NCBI RefSeq assembly: GCF_000739015.1
Contig: NZ_JPUG01000075.1
Coordinates: 1-64,000 of the forward strand
Source: Microvirga sp. BSC39
GTDB taxonomy: Bacteria; Pseudomonadota; Alphaproteobacteria; Rhizobiales; Beijerinckiaceae
DNA length: 64,000 nucleotides
Direction of reading: 5' to 3'
The notes under the pieces are model-generated. The model saw only the letters and a program-made list of their open reading frames with translations. It did not search any database and had not been told where the DNA came from. A program made the position numbers and the translations under genes. Each line of letters opens with the position of its first letter. Position 1 is the first letter of the stretch. Shown here piece after piece: positions 1 through 8,693 of the stretch.

Positions 1-275
1 ATCCTCGGCCCAGAGGATTTGACGGGTTGGGGATGGCGGAGGAGGGGCAGGCCTTCAGGGGCGACCAACACCTCGATGCTTCGCGCCACTCCGGGCTGAC
101 GGCGGATCAAGCCGGCCCGTTCCAAGGTTAGGATCATCTGGTGCACGGACGGCGGCGTGACCTGGAAATGGCGCTGCATGTCGGTCTCAGCCGGGGGGCG
201 GCCATGGACGCGCGTGTAGGCATCGATGAAGGCCAGGTACTGGCCCTGCCGGTCGGTGAAGCTTTTCTCGGACAT
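1..275 (-). CDS. Small winged-helix DNA-binding protein (LexA/MarR-like HTH), 3' end off window
   Basis: Reading the minus strand from an ATG at 275, an open frame runs off the left edge (at least 91 codons). The visible protein starts MSEKSFTDRQGQ, continues with a helix and the phrase HGRPPAETDMQRHF, and has a recognition-helix-like stretch VTPPSVHQMILTLERAGLIRR followed by a likely wing. This is the layout of the LexA N-terminal or MarR-type winged helix. It is divergent from the IS630 transposase that begins 58 bases away, so it may belong to that element or repress it (inference). The C-terminus is not visible, so a full LexA-like protease cannot be excluded, though the sequence after the wing looks like a short tail. 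Confidence 0.6.
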   Translation of the reverse strand, partial: MSEKSFTDRQGQYLAFIDAYTRVHGRPPAETDMQRHFQVTPPSVHQMILTLERAGLIRRQPGVARSIEVLVAPEGLPLLRHPQPVKSSGPR

Positions 276-333
276 CCGCCACACGCTCGATTCATCGGCT
301 GATTCAGCTGGGCCTCTCACGCGGGAGGCCGAG

Positions 334-1473
334 ATGAACATATGCTACCGGATTGAGCTGAGCGAGGCCGAGCGCACCCAGCTTCAGACGATGCTCAGCG
401 GCGGCAAGCAGGCGGCCCGAAAGCTCAAGCGAGCGCAGATCCTGTTGGCGGCCGATGCCGGGGTGTCAGACGAGACGATTGCCGAGAGCATCGCGGTGGG
501 CGGCTCGACCGTGTACCGGACCAAGCGCCGCTTCGTGGAGGGCAACCTGGAGCGGGCCCTCAGCGAGGAACCCCGTCCCGGCGCCGCCCGCAAGCTCTCA
601 GGCCCGGAGGAGGCGCTGCTGGTGGCCACCGCCTGCGCAAAGCCGCCGGCGGGCCGGGCCCGCTGGACGCTGGAGCTCCTGGCCGGCGAGATCGTACGGC
701 TCACCCAACACAACAGCCTGTCGCGCGAGACAGTGCGCCGGCGTCTGGCTGAAAATGCCCTCAAGCCGTGGCAGCAGAAGATGTGGTGCGTGCCAAAGAT
801 TGATGGCGAATACGTCGCCCGCATGGAGGATGTGCTTGATCTCTACGCCGCGCCGTCCGATCCGCAGCACCCGGTGGTGTGCTTCGATGAAAGCCCCGTC
901 CAACTCATTGGTGAGACGCGCCCGCCGCTCCCGGCCGCACCGGGGCAGATTGAGTGCATCGACTACGAGTACCGCCGCTGTGGCACGGTGAACCTGTTCG
1001 TGATGGTGGATGCGCACCGGCCCTGGCGCCGGGTCAAGGTTAGTGAGCAGCGCACGGCATGCGACTTCGCCCGGTGCATGCGCGAGCTTGTGGATGTCGA
1101 CTTTCCGCAGGCCGAGCGGATCCGGGTCGTGATGGACAACTTGTCGACGCACACGCCCGGCGCGCTCTACGAGGCTTTCCCGGCCGCGGAAGCGCATCGC
1201 CTCCTGGGGCGGCTGGAGTACCACTTTACTCCCAAGCACGCGAGTTGGTTGAACATGGTCGAAATCGAGATCGGGGTGCTCAAGGGCCAGTGCCTGGACC
1301 GGCGGATCGCCACGCGCGAGGGGCTCGAGCGGGAAATCGCTGCCTGGGAGCGCGAGCGCAACGCCGCCGGGGTCCGGGTCAGGTGGATGTTCACCACCGA
1401 AAACGCCCGGGTCAAAATGGGCCGCGCCTATCCCAAAACCGCCTCGCCCGAGCCACTCGCCAAAGGGTCATAA
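334..1473 (+). CDS. IS630-family transposase
   Basis: This is a DDE transposase of about 379 residues. The chosen ATG at 334 follows a GGGAGG-like site and gives the usual start MNICYRIELSEAER; an upstream ATG-less extension is less likely. An N-terminal helix-turn-helix (KLKRAQILLAADAG, then TVYRTKRRFVEG) is followed by the catalytic core: the first Asp in CFDESP (about residue 185), the second in VMDNLSTH (about 267) and the Glu in NMVEIEIG (about 310). The frame is uninterrupted, so the enzyme may be active. I could not identify both terminal inverted repeats because the left end is at or beyond the window edge, so element boundaries are not given. It is a different IS630 subtype from the frameshifted copy at 19.5 kb. 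Confidence 0.9.
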   Translation: MNICYRIELSEAERTQLQTMLSGGKQAARKLKRAQILLAADAGVSDETIAESIAVGGSTVYRTKRRFVEGNLERALSEEPRPGAARKLSGPEEALLVATACAKPPAGRARWTLELLAGEIVRLTQHNSLSRETVRRRLAENALKPWQQKMWCVPKIDGEYVARMEDVLDLYAAPSDPQHPVVCFDESPVQLIGETRPPLPAAPGQIECIDYEYRRCGTVNLFVMVDAHRPWRRVKVSEQRTACDFARCMRELVDVDFPQAERIRVVMDNLSTHTPGALYEAFPAAEAHRLLGRLEYHFTPKHASWLNMVEIEIGVLKGQCLDRRIATREGLEREIAAWERERNAAGVRVRWMFTTENARVKMGRAYPKTASPEPLAKGS

Positions 1474-1533
1474 TCACTGCGTAGAGGATCTAGTTCCAGA
1501 CAGGCAATGATCGGAAGCTCGCAGACGCTTGTC

Positions 1534-1794
1534 TCACCAGCGCGGGGGCTGCGGCTGAGGCTCCACGCGGTCGACATCCATCGACACCTTGATGGTCAGC
1601 ACCCGTTGGCGGTGTTCGTTTCTGACCTCGACCGTGACCTCGCGGGCGTCACCCTTCGGCAGGCAGTCCCGGCCGATCTCGGCCGCCGTGCAGGCCGCCT
1701 CGTGCTCGGCGGCCTCAAGGCTGGCAAACTCCAGACCCTCTTCATCAGGGATGAAGCTCGCTCCCTCGCGCACATCGAAATAGAACCGAGACAT
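1534..1794 (-). CDS. DUF6894 family small protein
   Basis: This 86-residue protein begins MSRFYFDVREGASFIPDEEG, the N-terminal signature of the small DUF6894 proteins that are abundant and multi-copy in rhizobia and methylobacteria. The conserved parts are the strand RFYFDV, the acidic turn, the helix LEAAEHEAACTAAEIGRD and the C-terminal strand EVTVEVRNEHRQRVLTI. An upstream extension of the frame lacks similarity, so I start at the ATG at 1794. No biochemical function is established for the family. It lies between the IS630 transposase and the amidase with no obvious operon partner. Confidence 0.8.
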   Translation of the reverse strand: MSRFYFDVREGASFIPDEEGLEFASLEAAEHEAACTAAEIGRDCLPKGDAREVTVEVRNEHRQRVLTIKVSMDVDRVEPQPQPPRW

Positions 1795-1816
1795 CGCTTT
1801 TCCCTGAAAAACAAAG

Positions 1817-1963
1817 ATGAATGGTCCTCTCCCCAAGCTTCCTACGCTGATCGACAGTCTCATCGAGGCCGTTCGTGCTGGAGAGCTGGATTCAGCCATC
1901 GCTACGGCTGCCGCTGAGCGGGGGCAACTTCTGAACCGCAATGGAAAGCCAAAGACCACCTGA
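1817..1963 (+). CDS. Possible small protein of 48 residues, unknown
   Basis: An ATG-TGA frame of 48 codons encodes MNGPLPKLPTLIDSLIEAV followed by an amphipathic helix and a basic tail. Its composition (helical, no low-complexity) is plausible for a real small protein, and it is divergent from the DUF6894 gene with 22 bases between starts. No strong ribosome-binding site is visible and I do not recognise the family. It may be chance. Confidence 0.25.
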   Translation: MNGPLPKLPTLIDSLIEAVRAGELDSAIATAAAERGQLLNRNGKPKTT

Positions 1964-2000
1964 AATTAAACAGGTGAGTTCTCGGCTTCAGGAAGAGAGC

Positions 2001-2044
2001 TTGGGTCTGGGTATCAGTCCCCATGTGGGGACTGATAAACCCAA
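2001..2044. other. Strong nested inverted repeat (hairpin) downstream of the amidase gene
   Basis: The 10-bp arms ATCAGTCCCC (2013-2022) and GGGGACTGAT (2027-2036) are perfect and flank ATGT. Outer arms TTGGGT and ACCCAA extend the stem with a few bulges. It lies about 30 bases past the amidase stop codon on the minus strand, so it may act as a transcription end or mRNA 3' stabiliser. There is no T-run on either side, which makes a classical intrinsic terminator doubtful. Confidence 0.5.
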
Positions 2045-2074
2045 GGATGTGTCCTCTAGCAGTCCTGCACTTGG

Positions 2075-3466
2075 TCAGCTCAGAAAGTCGGCCAAGTTTG
2101 GAGCCGCAGGAGTGCCGAGCACTTCCTCGATCGCTAGTGCAACCGACAGTGCCTGCACATCAGCCCCTTCAGGACAAATGATCTGCAGCCCTATTGGGAG
2201 ACTCCCAGGCTTCTGCGGCAAAGGGATGCTCACGGCGGGACATGCGAAATAATTCGCAGGCTGAGTGTTGCGGGTCATACCCAAAGCAAGATCAAGGGCC
2301 TTCTGTTCGTCATCCAGGTCAGCCACGGAAGGTGGAGGCGTTGCGGTCGTTGGAGTGACCCAACCGTCGAGTCCTGAGAATTTCTCGGAGACGCTCTGGC
2401 GGGACATGGTTCGCTTCGCCTCAAGAGCGAGATAATCTGCTGCCGTCACATCAAGGCCAGAGGTTGCGCGCTTCGCAACAATTGGATCCATCTGGTCACG
2501 ACCGGCAAGGAAGCGATCTCGGCCAAGGGTCGCAATAAGGCAAGCCGGGAGAACAGCGGGGAAATAGCGCTCGCGTTCGCTCGCTTCGGGAACAGACACA
2601 GGCCTCAACCGGCACCCTGCAGCCGACAGGGCTTCCATCGCACCCTTAATTTGCGCTTCGACGACTGGATCGAGGTTATCAAAAAAGTACTCCTGAGGAA
2701 TGCCAAGCCGGAGCGCTTCGACCGGAAGAGGGCGGGCTTCCGGTTCGCCTGTGAGCGCAGCCACAGCAATCGCGGCGTCTCGGGCACTGCGCGTTAGCAG
2801 GCCAGGCGTATCCAAATGAGGGGCCAAGGGGAAGGCCCCCTCGGTCGAGAAGAAACCGGGTGTCGTCTTGAGCCCGAAAATCCCATTGAACGCGGCGGGG
2901 ACGCGGACTGAACCGCCCGTATCCGAACCAATGGCGAAGGCACACAAACCGGCAGCAACCGCGACGCCTGAACCGGAGCTCGAGCCTCCAGGCAGGCGCG
3001 GAGTTTGCGCGTCCCATGGATTTATAGGTGTGCCCTGGGCACTGGATACCCCTGTAATGCCGAGGGCGAACTCGACGGTCTTTGTCTTACCAAGGATAAC
3101 GCATCCTGCTTGTCGTAAACTTTTGACCAGAGGACCTTCTGGTCCAGCGATGTCGTCGATGCTCATTTTGGTGCCCGCTGTCGTGGGCATACCTTCGACA
3201 ACGAACAGATCTTTCACGGCGATCGGTACGCCCATCAGCAGACCAAGATCCGTGCCGGCCGAATAGAGCGCGTCGATTGCGCGGGCGGTCTCAAGCGCCT
3301 GTTCGGCGGCAACATGCTGGAATGCGCCGAGCCTCGGGTCGAGCGCTTCGATGCGGGAGAGATAAGCCCGCGTCGCCTGTTCGGATGTTGTTTCGCCAGC
3401 TCGAAACCGTCGGGCGAAACCAGAGAGTCCTCCCTGACCAAGTGGATCCTGTTCCAACACGACCAT
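2075..3466 (-). CDS. Amidase, amidase-signature family
   Basis: This 463-residue protein is of the GatA/AtzF-like amidase-signature family, which hydrolyses carboxylic amides to acid and ammonia with a Ser-cisSer-Lys triad. The triad is visible: Lys85 in IAVKDLF, cis-Ser162 in GGSSSGS and nucleophile Ser186 in GSDTGGSVR. Length is normal. The ATG at 3466 is preceded by a GAGGGA site. It is transcribed away from the adjacent amino-acid-type ABC transporter operon, a pairing that suggests it hydrolyses the imported amide or a derivative (inference). It is probably not GatA, because no gatC or gatB neighbours are present. Confidence 0.88.
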   Translation of the reverse strand: MVVLEQDPLGQGGLSGFARRFRAGETTSEQATRAYLSRIEALDPRLGAFQHVAAEQALETARAIDALYSAGTDLGLLMGVPIAVKDLFVVEGMPTTAGTKMSIDDIAGPEGPLVKSLRQAGCVILGKTKTVEFALGITGVSSAQGTPINPWDAQTPRLPGGSSSGSGVAVAAGLCAFAIGSDTGGSVRVPAAFNGIFGLKTTPGFFSTEGAFPLAPHLDTPGLLTRSARDAAIAVAALTGEPEARPLPVEALRLGIPQEYFFDNLDPVVEAQIKGAMEALSAAGCRLRPVSVPEASERERYFPAVLPACLIATLGRDRFLAGRDQMDPIVAKRATSGLDVTAADYLALEAKRTMSRQSVSEKFSGLDGWVTPTTATPPPSVADLDDEQKALDLALGMTRNTQPANYFACPAVSIPLPQKPGSLPIGLQIICPEGADVQALSVALAIEEVLGTPAAPNLADFLS

Positions 3467-3619
3467 TCAGCGTCCCTCGCAATATTAAAACATGGCCGCT
3501 TTCGGCGGCGCTTGTATGCTAACCATGACAGATGTCATTCCGTAGCAGAGGATAATCTCGAGCTAAGCTCTGTCGAGGAAAAAAGTGTTTGGCGGGGCGG
3601 GAACGCGCACTAGGTTTAA

Positions 3620-3652
3620 GTCACTGCAGAATGAGTCTCTTTTTGCAGTGAC
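3620..3652. promoter_or_regulatory. 9-bp inverted repeat upstream of the liv-type operon (candidate operator or leader hairpin)
   Basis: GTCACTGCA (3620-3628) and TGCAGTGAC (3644-3652) form a perfect inverted repeat with a 15-base T/C-rich spacer. It lies between the divergent amidase and the ABC solute-binding gene, 37 bases before the latter's start codon. Position and symmetry suit a repressor site or a 5' leader hairpin. No regulator gene is encoded next to this operon. Confidence 0.45.
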
Positions 3653-3689
3653 AGACTTCTTAGCGAAGCAGATAAAAGGGTGAGGAAAA

Positions 3690-4880
3690 ATGAGGATTGC
3701 TATCGCCGCTGCATTGGCAGCCACACTGGCCATCGCCGGCGCTCCTGCTCAGGCGCAGGTTGAGGTCGGTGTTATCAACAGCCTTTCAGGTAACTTCGCC
3801 GCGTTCGGCGAGCGCTATCGTACAGGCCTTCAGGTTGCACTTGACGAGATCAATGCGAACGGAGGCATCAAGGGGCAGCAGCTCACCCTCACGATCCAGG
3901 ATGACCGGTCTGAAGCGAAGAGTGCGCTTGCCGCAGCTGAGAGTTTTGCCAGCAAAGACGTTCCGCTTGTCATCGGCTCCTACGCTTCCTCGATCACAGG
4001 ACCTCTTGCGCAGTTCCTGACACGCCAGAAGGTTCCGATGATCGTTCTGGGCAGCGCCGACGACAGCATCACGAAGCCGGGTTCGCCGTGGGTGTTCCGC
4101 GCCAAGCACAACTCCACAATCGTCGGAAAGGCATATTTCGATTACTTCGACTATCTCAAGAATACAAAAAAAGATGTACCTCTTGAGACGGTCGCCATGC
4201 TGTACGGCAACGGTGCTTGGCCGACTTCACTGGCGAAGGAAGGCAAGCGTCTCGCCTCGGAGCGTGGGTACAAGGTCGTCGGTGACCAATCCTATGATCA
4301 GGGTGTGACTGATTTCCGACCGATCCTCAACCGCTTCCGCGGCGCCAACCCGGATATCCTTTATATTGTATCTTATGCAGAGGATGGTGTCGCGATCACC
4401 CGGCAGATGCGTGAGGTTGGCCTCAACGCCAAAGTCATCGCCATCGATACGTCCGCGGCTCTTCCGAGCTTCGTCCAGCAAGTCGGAAAATCGGCTGACT
4501 ATGTTGCAACGGCTGTGAGCTGGAGCCAGGACGTGAAGTATCCCGGCGCTCAGGAGCTCTATGAGCGTCTGAAAGCAAAGGCCGGCGGTGAGCCGTCATT
4601 CTATGAGGCAGAGGGGTACCTTGCGCTGATGGTCGCGGCCGATGCTCTGCGCCGTGCTGACCCGAAGTCGCGTGACTCTGTGCGCGATGCGCTGGCTGCC
4701 ACCGACATCACGACGCCCGTGACGACAGTGAACTTCAAGAGTGCTGACGGCTTCCAGGGCCAGAACCCAATCCGAAGCCTTATCCTGCAGATCCAGGACG
4801 GCAAGCACGTTACGGTATTCCCGGATGATCTCGCTGCGAAGCAGGCGCAGCATCCTACGCCGGAGTGGTCAACCCGCTAA
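3690..4880 (+). CDS. ABC transporter substrate-binding protein, LivJ/LivK type
   Basis: This 396-residue periplasmic protein has a cleavable signal peptide (about 22 residues, ending APAQAQ). The mature start EVGVINSLSGNFAAFGERYRTG is the typical type-I periplasmic fold (Peripla_BP_6) used for branched-chain amino acids, amides, urea and aromatic acids. The strong site GTGAGGAAAA precedes the ATG. It opens an operon with livH, livM, livG and livF, so it should deliver the ligand to that permease. The ligand cannot be read from sequence. A neighbouring divergent amidase hints at an amide or amino-acid derivative. Confidence 0.92.
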   Translation: MRIAIAAALAATLAIAGAPAQAQVEVGVINSLSGNFAAFGERYRTGLQVALDEINANGGIKGQQLTLTIQDDRSEAKSALAAAESFASKDVPLVIGSYASSITGPLAQFLTRQKVPMIVLGSADDSITKPGSPWVFRAKHNSTIVGKAYFDYFDYLKNTKKDVPLETVAMLYGNGAWPTSLAKEGKRLASERGYKVVGDQSYDQGVTDFRPILNRFRGANPDILYIVSYAEDGVAITRQMREVGLNAKVIAIDTSAALPSFVQQVGKSADYVATAVSWSQDVKYPGAQELYERLKAKAGGEPSFYEAEGYLALMVAADALRRADPKSRDSVRDALAATDITTPVTTVNFKSADGFQGQNPIRSLILQIQDGKHVTVFPDDLAAKQAQHPTPEWSTR

Positions 4881-4885
4881 CACGG

Positions 4886-4914
4886 TTGGACCGGCGGCAC
4901 AGCCGCCGGTCCAA
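4886..4914 (+). other. Intercistronic hairpin between the binding-protein gene and livH
   Basis: A 13-bp perfect stem (TTGGACCGGCGGC and its complement) with an ACA loop starts 6 bases after the binding-protein stop codon. No T-run follows, so it is more likely a 3' mRNA stabiliser or partial attenuator than a full terminator. This would give more binding protein than permease, as known for several ABC operons. livH starts 87 bases further on. Confidence 0.65.
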
Positions 4915-5001
4915 TCAAAACGGCAGTCACACATGACGATTGGCTCGTAACCGCGCACCTGCTTGCAGCGGATGAACACGTGACAGCAATCAGGAACAGG
5001 A

Positions 5002-5886
5002 ATGGCCGAGTTGGACATTTTTCTACAGAACATCGCCAACGGCGTTCTGATCGGGGGCGTTTATGCCCTCATTGGAATTGGCTTGACCCTTGTGTTCGGC
5101 GTCATGCGCACGATCAACTTCGCTCACGGCGATTTCGTCGTGCTCGGTATGTACAGTGCTGTCCTTTTCAACGCTCTGCTCGGATGGGATCCATATCTGT
5201 CGCTGCTTCTTGCGATGCCGATCGGCTTCTTTGCTGGCGTCATCGTCGAGCGCTTCATCCTCTCACGCGTCATCGATGCGCCGCCGGAATCGGCTCTTCT
5301 GGCGACGCTCGGGATCTCATTAATCATCGGGAATGCAATCCTGCTCACCTTTGGTGGCGAGCCGCGCTCCGTTCAGGTGTCGTATGCCTCATCGACCTTC
5401 TCTATTGCAGGAGTGAACGTCTCTATGGTCCTGCTTCTTGCTGGGATCGCCACAGTCATTATGATCGCGGCACTCTATGTGCTGCTGAATCGGACTGAAG
5501 TTGGCCGTGCCATCCGCGGCACTGCGGAAAACCGGCTTGGCGCCGAGCTCGTTGGCATTGATACGCGGCGCATCCATAGCATCGTCTTTGGTCTCGGCGT
5601 GATGCTGGCGGTCATGGCAGGTGTCACGCTCATCCCGCTCCTGTTTGCAACTCCGACCAACACGGGGGCCGTGTTCACCCTGAAGGCTTTCGTCGTGACG
5701 GTTCTCGGTGGGTTGGGGAACGTCGGTGCGGCGATCGCCGGAGGCATTCTGCTGGGTGTGGTTGAGGTTCTGGGCGCCTCTTACTTCATGTCCGAGTACC
5801 GTGAGGCTTACGGATTGATTGCGTTCCTGCTGATCCTGCTCTTCCGGCCTGAGGGTCTGTTTGGACGGACGGTGAAACGCGTATGA
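5002..5886 (+). CDS. livH: Branched-chain amino acid-type ABC permease LivH
   Basis: This 294-residue inner-membrane permease subunit has about eight hydrophobic segments. Family hallmarks are visible: the N-terminal ANGVLIGGVYALIGIGLTLVFG, then MRTINFAHGDF, and the C-terminal GGLGNVGAAIAGGILLGVVE coupling region. It pairs with LivM to form the channel. Its stop codon overlaps the livM start by ATGA, indicating translational coupling. The start follows a GGAACAGGA site. Confidence 0.93.
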   Translation: MAELDIFLQNIANGVLIGGVYALIGIGLTLVFGVMRTINFAHGDFVVLGMYSAVLFNALLGWDPYLSLLLAMPIGFFAGVIVERFILSRVIDAPPESALLATLGISLIIGNAILLTFGGEPRSVQVSYASSTFSIAGVNVSMVLLLAGIATVIMIAALYVLLNRTEVGRAIRGTAENRLGAELVGIDTRRIHSIVFGLGVMLAVMAGVTLIPLLFATPTNTGAVFTLKAFVVTVLGGLGNVGAAIAGGILLGVVEVLGASYFMSEYREAYGLIAFLLILLFRPEGLFGRTVKRV

Positions 5887-6836
5887 CAAAGCATCTCATT
5901 GGACTAGGCGTGCTGCTTGCTGTTGGTATGGCCTACCCGGCCATCTTCCCGAACAATCTGACGATTGCGGTCTCTGTCCTGCTGTTCGCCGGCTGGGCCA
6001 CGTCCTGGGATCTGCTCGGTGGATGGAATGGCCAGGTGAGCCTTGGCCATGCATCGTTCGTAGGCCTCGGAGCTTATTTTGTCGCCATCGGCCAGAGCCA
6101 GTTCGGACTTGCGCCATGGTGGACAATGGCCATGGCAACCGCTGTTGCGGCAGTCCTCGCCTATTTTTGGGGATGGCTGACCTTCCGCCTGCGCGGGCCG
6201 TACTTTTCACTTTCCACCATCGCGGTTGCGGAGATCCTCCGGTTGGTCGCCATCAATGAGGAGTGGCTATCCGGAGGCGCTACGGGCGTATTCATTGCAA
6301 CCCTCCCGGAGCCGTTTGGCATCGATCTCTTCTCCAGAACCGCCCAGTTCTATATGGCGCTTGCCTTCGCGACTGTGGTGATTTCTACCGTCATTGTGAT
6401 CTCTCGGGCCCGATTTGGCTATCAGCTACGGGCTGTTCGCGAAGACGAGGACTCGGCGATGGCAGCGGGCATCGATCCGACGGCGACGAAGTTGAAGGCG
6501 TTCATGCTGTCCGCTGCGCTCACCTCGATCGGCGGCGGAATTTACGGGATCGTACTGGCGTTTATTGAACCGCACGTCATTTTCGCCCTTCTCCTGTCCG
6601 TGCAGATCGCCCTCACAGCCATCATCGGTGGGCGCGGGACGATCTGGGGGCCCGCAGTCGGCGCCATCGTGCTGATCGGAGCGGGAGAGATGTTCCGTAC
6701 CACGTTCGCTGAGGCGAACATGCTCATCTACGGGATCCTGATCTTGGTGGTCGTGCTTTTCGTTCCCCGCGGCATTGTCGGGGAGCTGGCCCGCAGACAT
6801 ATTCGGAGGCTCTATGCCAAACGTGCTCAGGGCTGA
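5883..6836 (+). CDS. livM: Branched-chain amino acid-type ABC permease LivM
   Basis: This 317-residue membrane permease is the partner of LivH. Hallmarks are WDLLGGWNGQVSLGHASFVGLGAY near residues 40-60, FRLRGPYFSLSTIAVAEI in the middle, the loop RAVREDEDSAMAAGI that contacts the ATPase, and the C-terminal GGRGTIWGPAVGAI. It overlaps livH by 4 bases and livG by 23 bases. Confidence 0.93.
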   Translation: MTKHLIGLGVLLAVGMAYPAIFPNNLTIAVSVLLFAGWATSWDLLGGWNGQVSLGHASFVGLGAYFVAIGQSQFGLAPWWTMAMATAVAAVLAYFWGWLTFRLRGPYFSLSTIAVAEILRLVAINEEWLSGGATGVFIATLPEPFGIDLFSRTAQFYMALAFATVVISTVIVISRARFGYQLRAVREDEDSAMAAGIDPTATKLKAFMLSAALTSIGGGIYGIVLAFIEPHVIFALLLSVQIALTAIIGGRGTIWGPAVGAIVLIGAGEMFRTTFAEANMLIYGILILVVVLFVPRGIVGELARRHIRRLYAKRAQG

Positions 6837-7530
6837 CGGCATTACCGTCAAGTTTGGCGGGGTAACGGCCGTCAACAACGTTTCCCTATCCCTTAGCTCC
6901 GGCGAGATCCTTGGGTTAATCGGCCCGAATGGAGCCGGCAAGACCACACTGTTCAATGCGGTGACGGGCTTTGCCCCCATGCACTCCGGCAGGATCACCT
7001 TGCTCGATAAGGATATCACCGCGCTCCCGGCATTTAAGCGGACCCGTTTGGGGTTCGGCCGGACTTTCCAGACAGAACGGCCGTTTGAGGAGTTGACGGT
7101 CCTGGAGAATGTGCTCGTTGCCGCGTTCCTGACGGCCAAACGGCGGAGCGAGGCGGAGCGCCTCGCTATGAGTGTCCTCGAGCAGGTGGGGCTGGCGGAT
7201 CGCGCTCACCAGCCCGCATTAGATCTCAACCTTGCGCGTCGACGGCGGCTGGAGCTGGCGAAGGCGCTTGCCGTAAAGCCGAAGGTGATCTTTCTCGACG
7301 AGATCATGGCGGGTCTGAATCCTCCTGCGTTGCGGGAGATGATCGCCTTCGTGAGATCGTTAAGCGCTCAAGGTCTCGCGGTGCTGATGGTCGAACACAT
7401 CATGGAGGCGATTATTGAGCTGTCCGATCATGTTATTGTACTCGCCAGTGGCGAGAAGATCGCTGAGGGCACTCCGCAGCAGGTAACGAGCAATGAGCGC
7501 GTGATCGAAGCCTATTTGGGGACCGACTGA
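6814..7530 (+). CDS. livG: ABC transporter ATP-binding protein LivG
   Basis: This 238-residue ATPase has Walker A GPNGAGKTT, a Q-loop in FGRTFQTERPF, an atypical signature LNLARRRRLELAKAL (replacing the usual LSGGQ-like motif with LARRRR), Walker B KVIFLDEIMAGLNP and a switch His in VEHIME. I start at the internal ATG 6814 because GGAGG lies 4 bases before it and the protein then begins MPNVLRADGITVKFGG as expected. This overlaps the end of livM. The divergent signature loop is common in this LivG subgroup (from memory) and should be compared with relatives. Confidence 0.92.
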   Translation: MPNVLRADGITVKFGGVTAVNNVSLSLSSGEILGLIGPNGAGKTTLFNAVTGFAPMHSGRITLLDKDITALPAFKRTRLGFGRTFQTERPFEELTVLENVLVAAFLTAKRRSEAERLAMSVLEQVGLADRAHQPALDLNLARRRRLELAKALAVKPKVIFLDEIMAGLNPPALREMIAFVRSLSAQGLAVLMVEHIMEAIIELSDHVIVLASGEKIAEGTPQQVTSNERVIEAYLGTD

Positions 7531-8246
7531 TGGGGCAGGCAATTCTGCAGGTTGACAATGTCGACCTTGGGTATGGTGCGCTGAAGGTGGTGTTCGGTGC
7601 CACTCTACATGTGGATCGCGGCGAGTTGGTCGGCCTCGTTGGGGGAAACGGTAGCGGCAAATCGACAATCCTCAGGGCGATCTCAGGCATGATTACTCCG
7701 TGGAGCGGACGCATCCTATTCGATGGCGAGGAGCTCAAGGGTGCACGGCCCCATCAGATGGCTCGCAAGGGATTGGCTCATGTAGCTATGGGTCGTCAGT
7801 TGTTTCCCAATATGACCGTCCGTGAAAATCTGATGCTCGGGGCCTATTTGCCGGAAGCAAAGGCAGCCCGGGACGAGAACATGGCGAAGGTCGAAACCCT
7901 ATTCCCCGACCTTGTCCGCTACACCAGCGCGATGGCTGGCCAATTATCCGGTGGACAGCAGCAGATGGTGGCTATTGCGCGCGCTCTTATGCTCGGACCC
8001 AAGATGCTCATCATGGACGAGCCAAGTCTCGGTCTGTCGCCGCTTTTTGTCAAAGAAGTGATGGCAGCGATCAGGCGGGTCGCCGAGACTGGTCTTCCAA
8101 TCCTGCTGGTGGAGCAGAATGTGAAACAGGTCCTCGCTGTCAGCCACCGGGTTTACGTGCTCGAGAATGGCAAGCAGGTGCTCGATGGTCCTTCAGAGGA
8201 GTTACAAGGGCACCCGATGATCCGTAAGGCTTATCTTGGCCTTTAG
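7530..8246 (+). CDS. livF: ABC transporter ATP-binding protein LivF
   Basis: This 238-residue ATPase is the second nucleotide-binding subunit of the operon. Walker A is GGNGSGKST, the Q-loop region is GRQLFPNMTVRENL, the signature is LSGGQQQM, Walker B is MLIMDEPSLGLSP and the switch His is replaced by Gln in VEQNVKQ, as is normal for LivF. Its start codon overlaps the livG stop by one base (TGATG). It closes the operon; an imperfect hairpin (8240-8269) overlaps its stop codon. Confidence 0.93.
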   Translation: MGQAILQVDNVDLGYGALKVVFGATLHVDRGELVGLVGGNGSGKSTILRAISGMITPWSGRILFDGEELKGARPHQMARKGLAHVAMGRQLFPNMTVRENLMLGAYLPEAKAARDENMAKVETLFPDLVRYTSAMAGQLSGGQQQMVAIARALMLGPKMLIMDEPSLGLSPLFVKEVMAAIRRVAETGLPILLVEQNVKQVLAVSHRVYVLENGKQVLDGPSEELQGHPMIRKAYLGL

Positions 8247-8693
8247 GCTTTCACTGATGAGCCTTAAGGCAATCACGGACGGAAACTTCCGGACGATCGT
8301 ACGGTGGATATCCGCCGGCGCTTTTCTACGACGCAAATTGGGGTGTTTGGCAGCATCATCCGCTGCACTAAGGTGCCAATCTTCTTATTGGGCTGTCCAA
8401 GAGCTTCTGAGGAGCTTCTCGACGCTTCTTAGCCGGGTTCCATCCTAGGGGCCAGTCACAGGTTTCTTTGCTTAAGGTCTGGTGCGAGCGCGAGAACTCA
8501 AGTTCTCTGTTTTGTGGGATTGTAATGTTCCTACCAGGAGGGGAATTGGCTCTTCAGTATTGTGACAGCCTCAAAACTGGCATGTGAGCTCGACTCCGCC
8601 ATTTGCCGTTATGGAAGTGTCCTCACATGCCAAGCTGACTATCAACCTGTTATGCACGTCGTCAGATTTGCCGGGCACGTAGAAGGGAAACGA
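8247..8693. other. Gene-free stretch after livF
   Basis: About 450 bases without a convincing gene. It contains the distal arm of an imperfect hairpin (CCTTTAGGCT at 8240-8249 with AGCCTTAAGG at 8260-8269) that could end the liv operon. Further down it contains a plausible promoter region for the next gene. A GTG-initiated extension of the next frame reaches 8562, but it lacks a ribosome-binding site at the right distance. Confidence 0.4.

Noticed and set aside
598..1239. Long antiparallel open frame opposite the IS630 transposase
   Set aside because: It mirrors a high-GC coding strand, has no similarity to any family I know and no ribosome-binding site; it is a shadow of the transposase.
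8562..8693. GTG-initiated N-terminal extension of the AllA-like protein
   Set aside because: The purine-rich site upstream is too far from the GTG, and the added 44 residues are unlike the family; ATG 8694 has a well-placed site.
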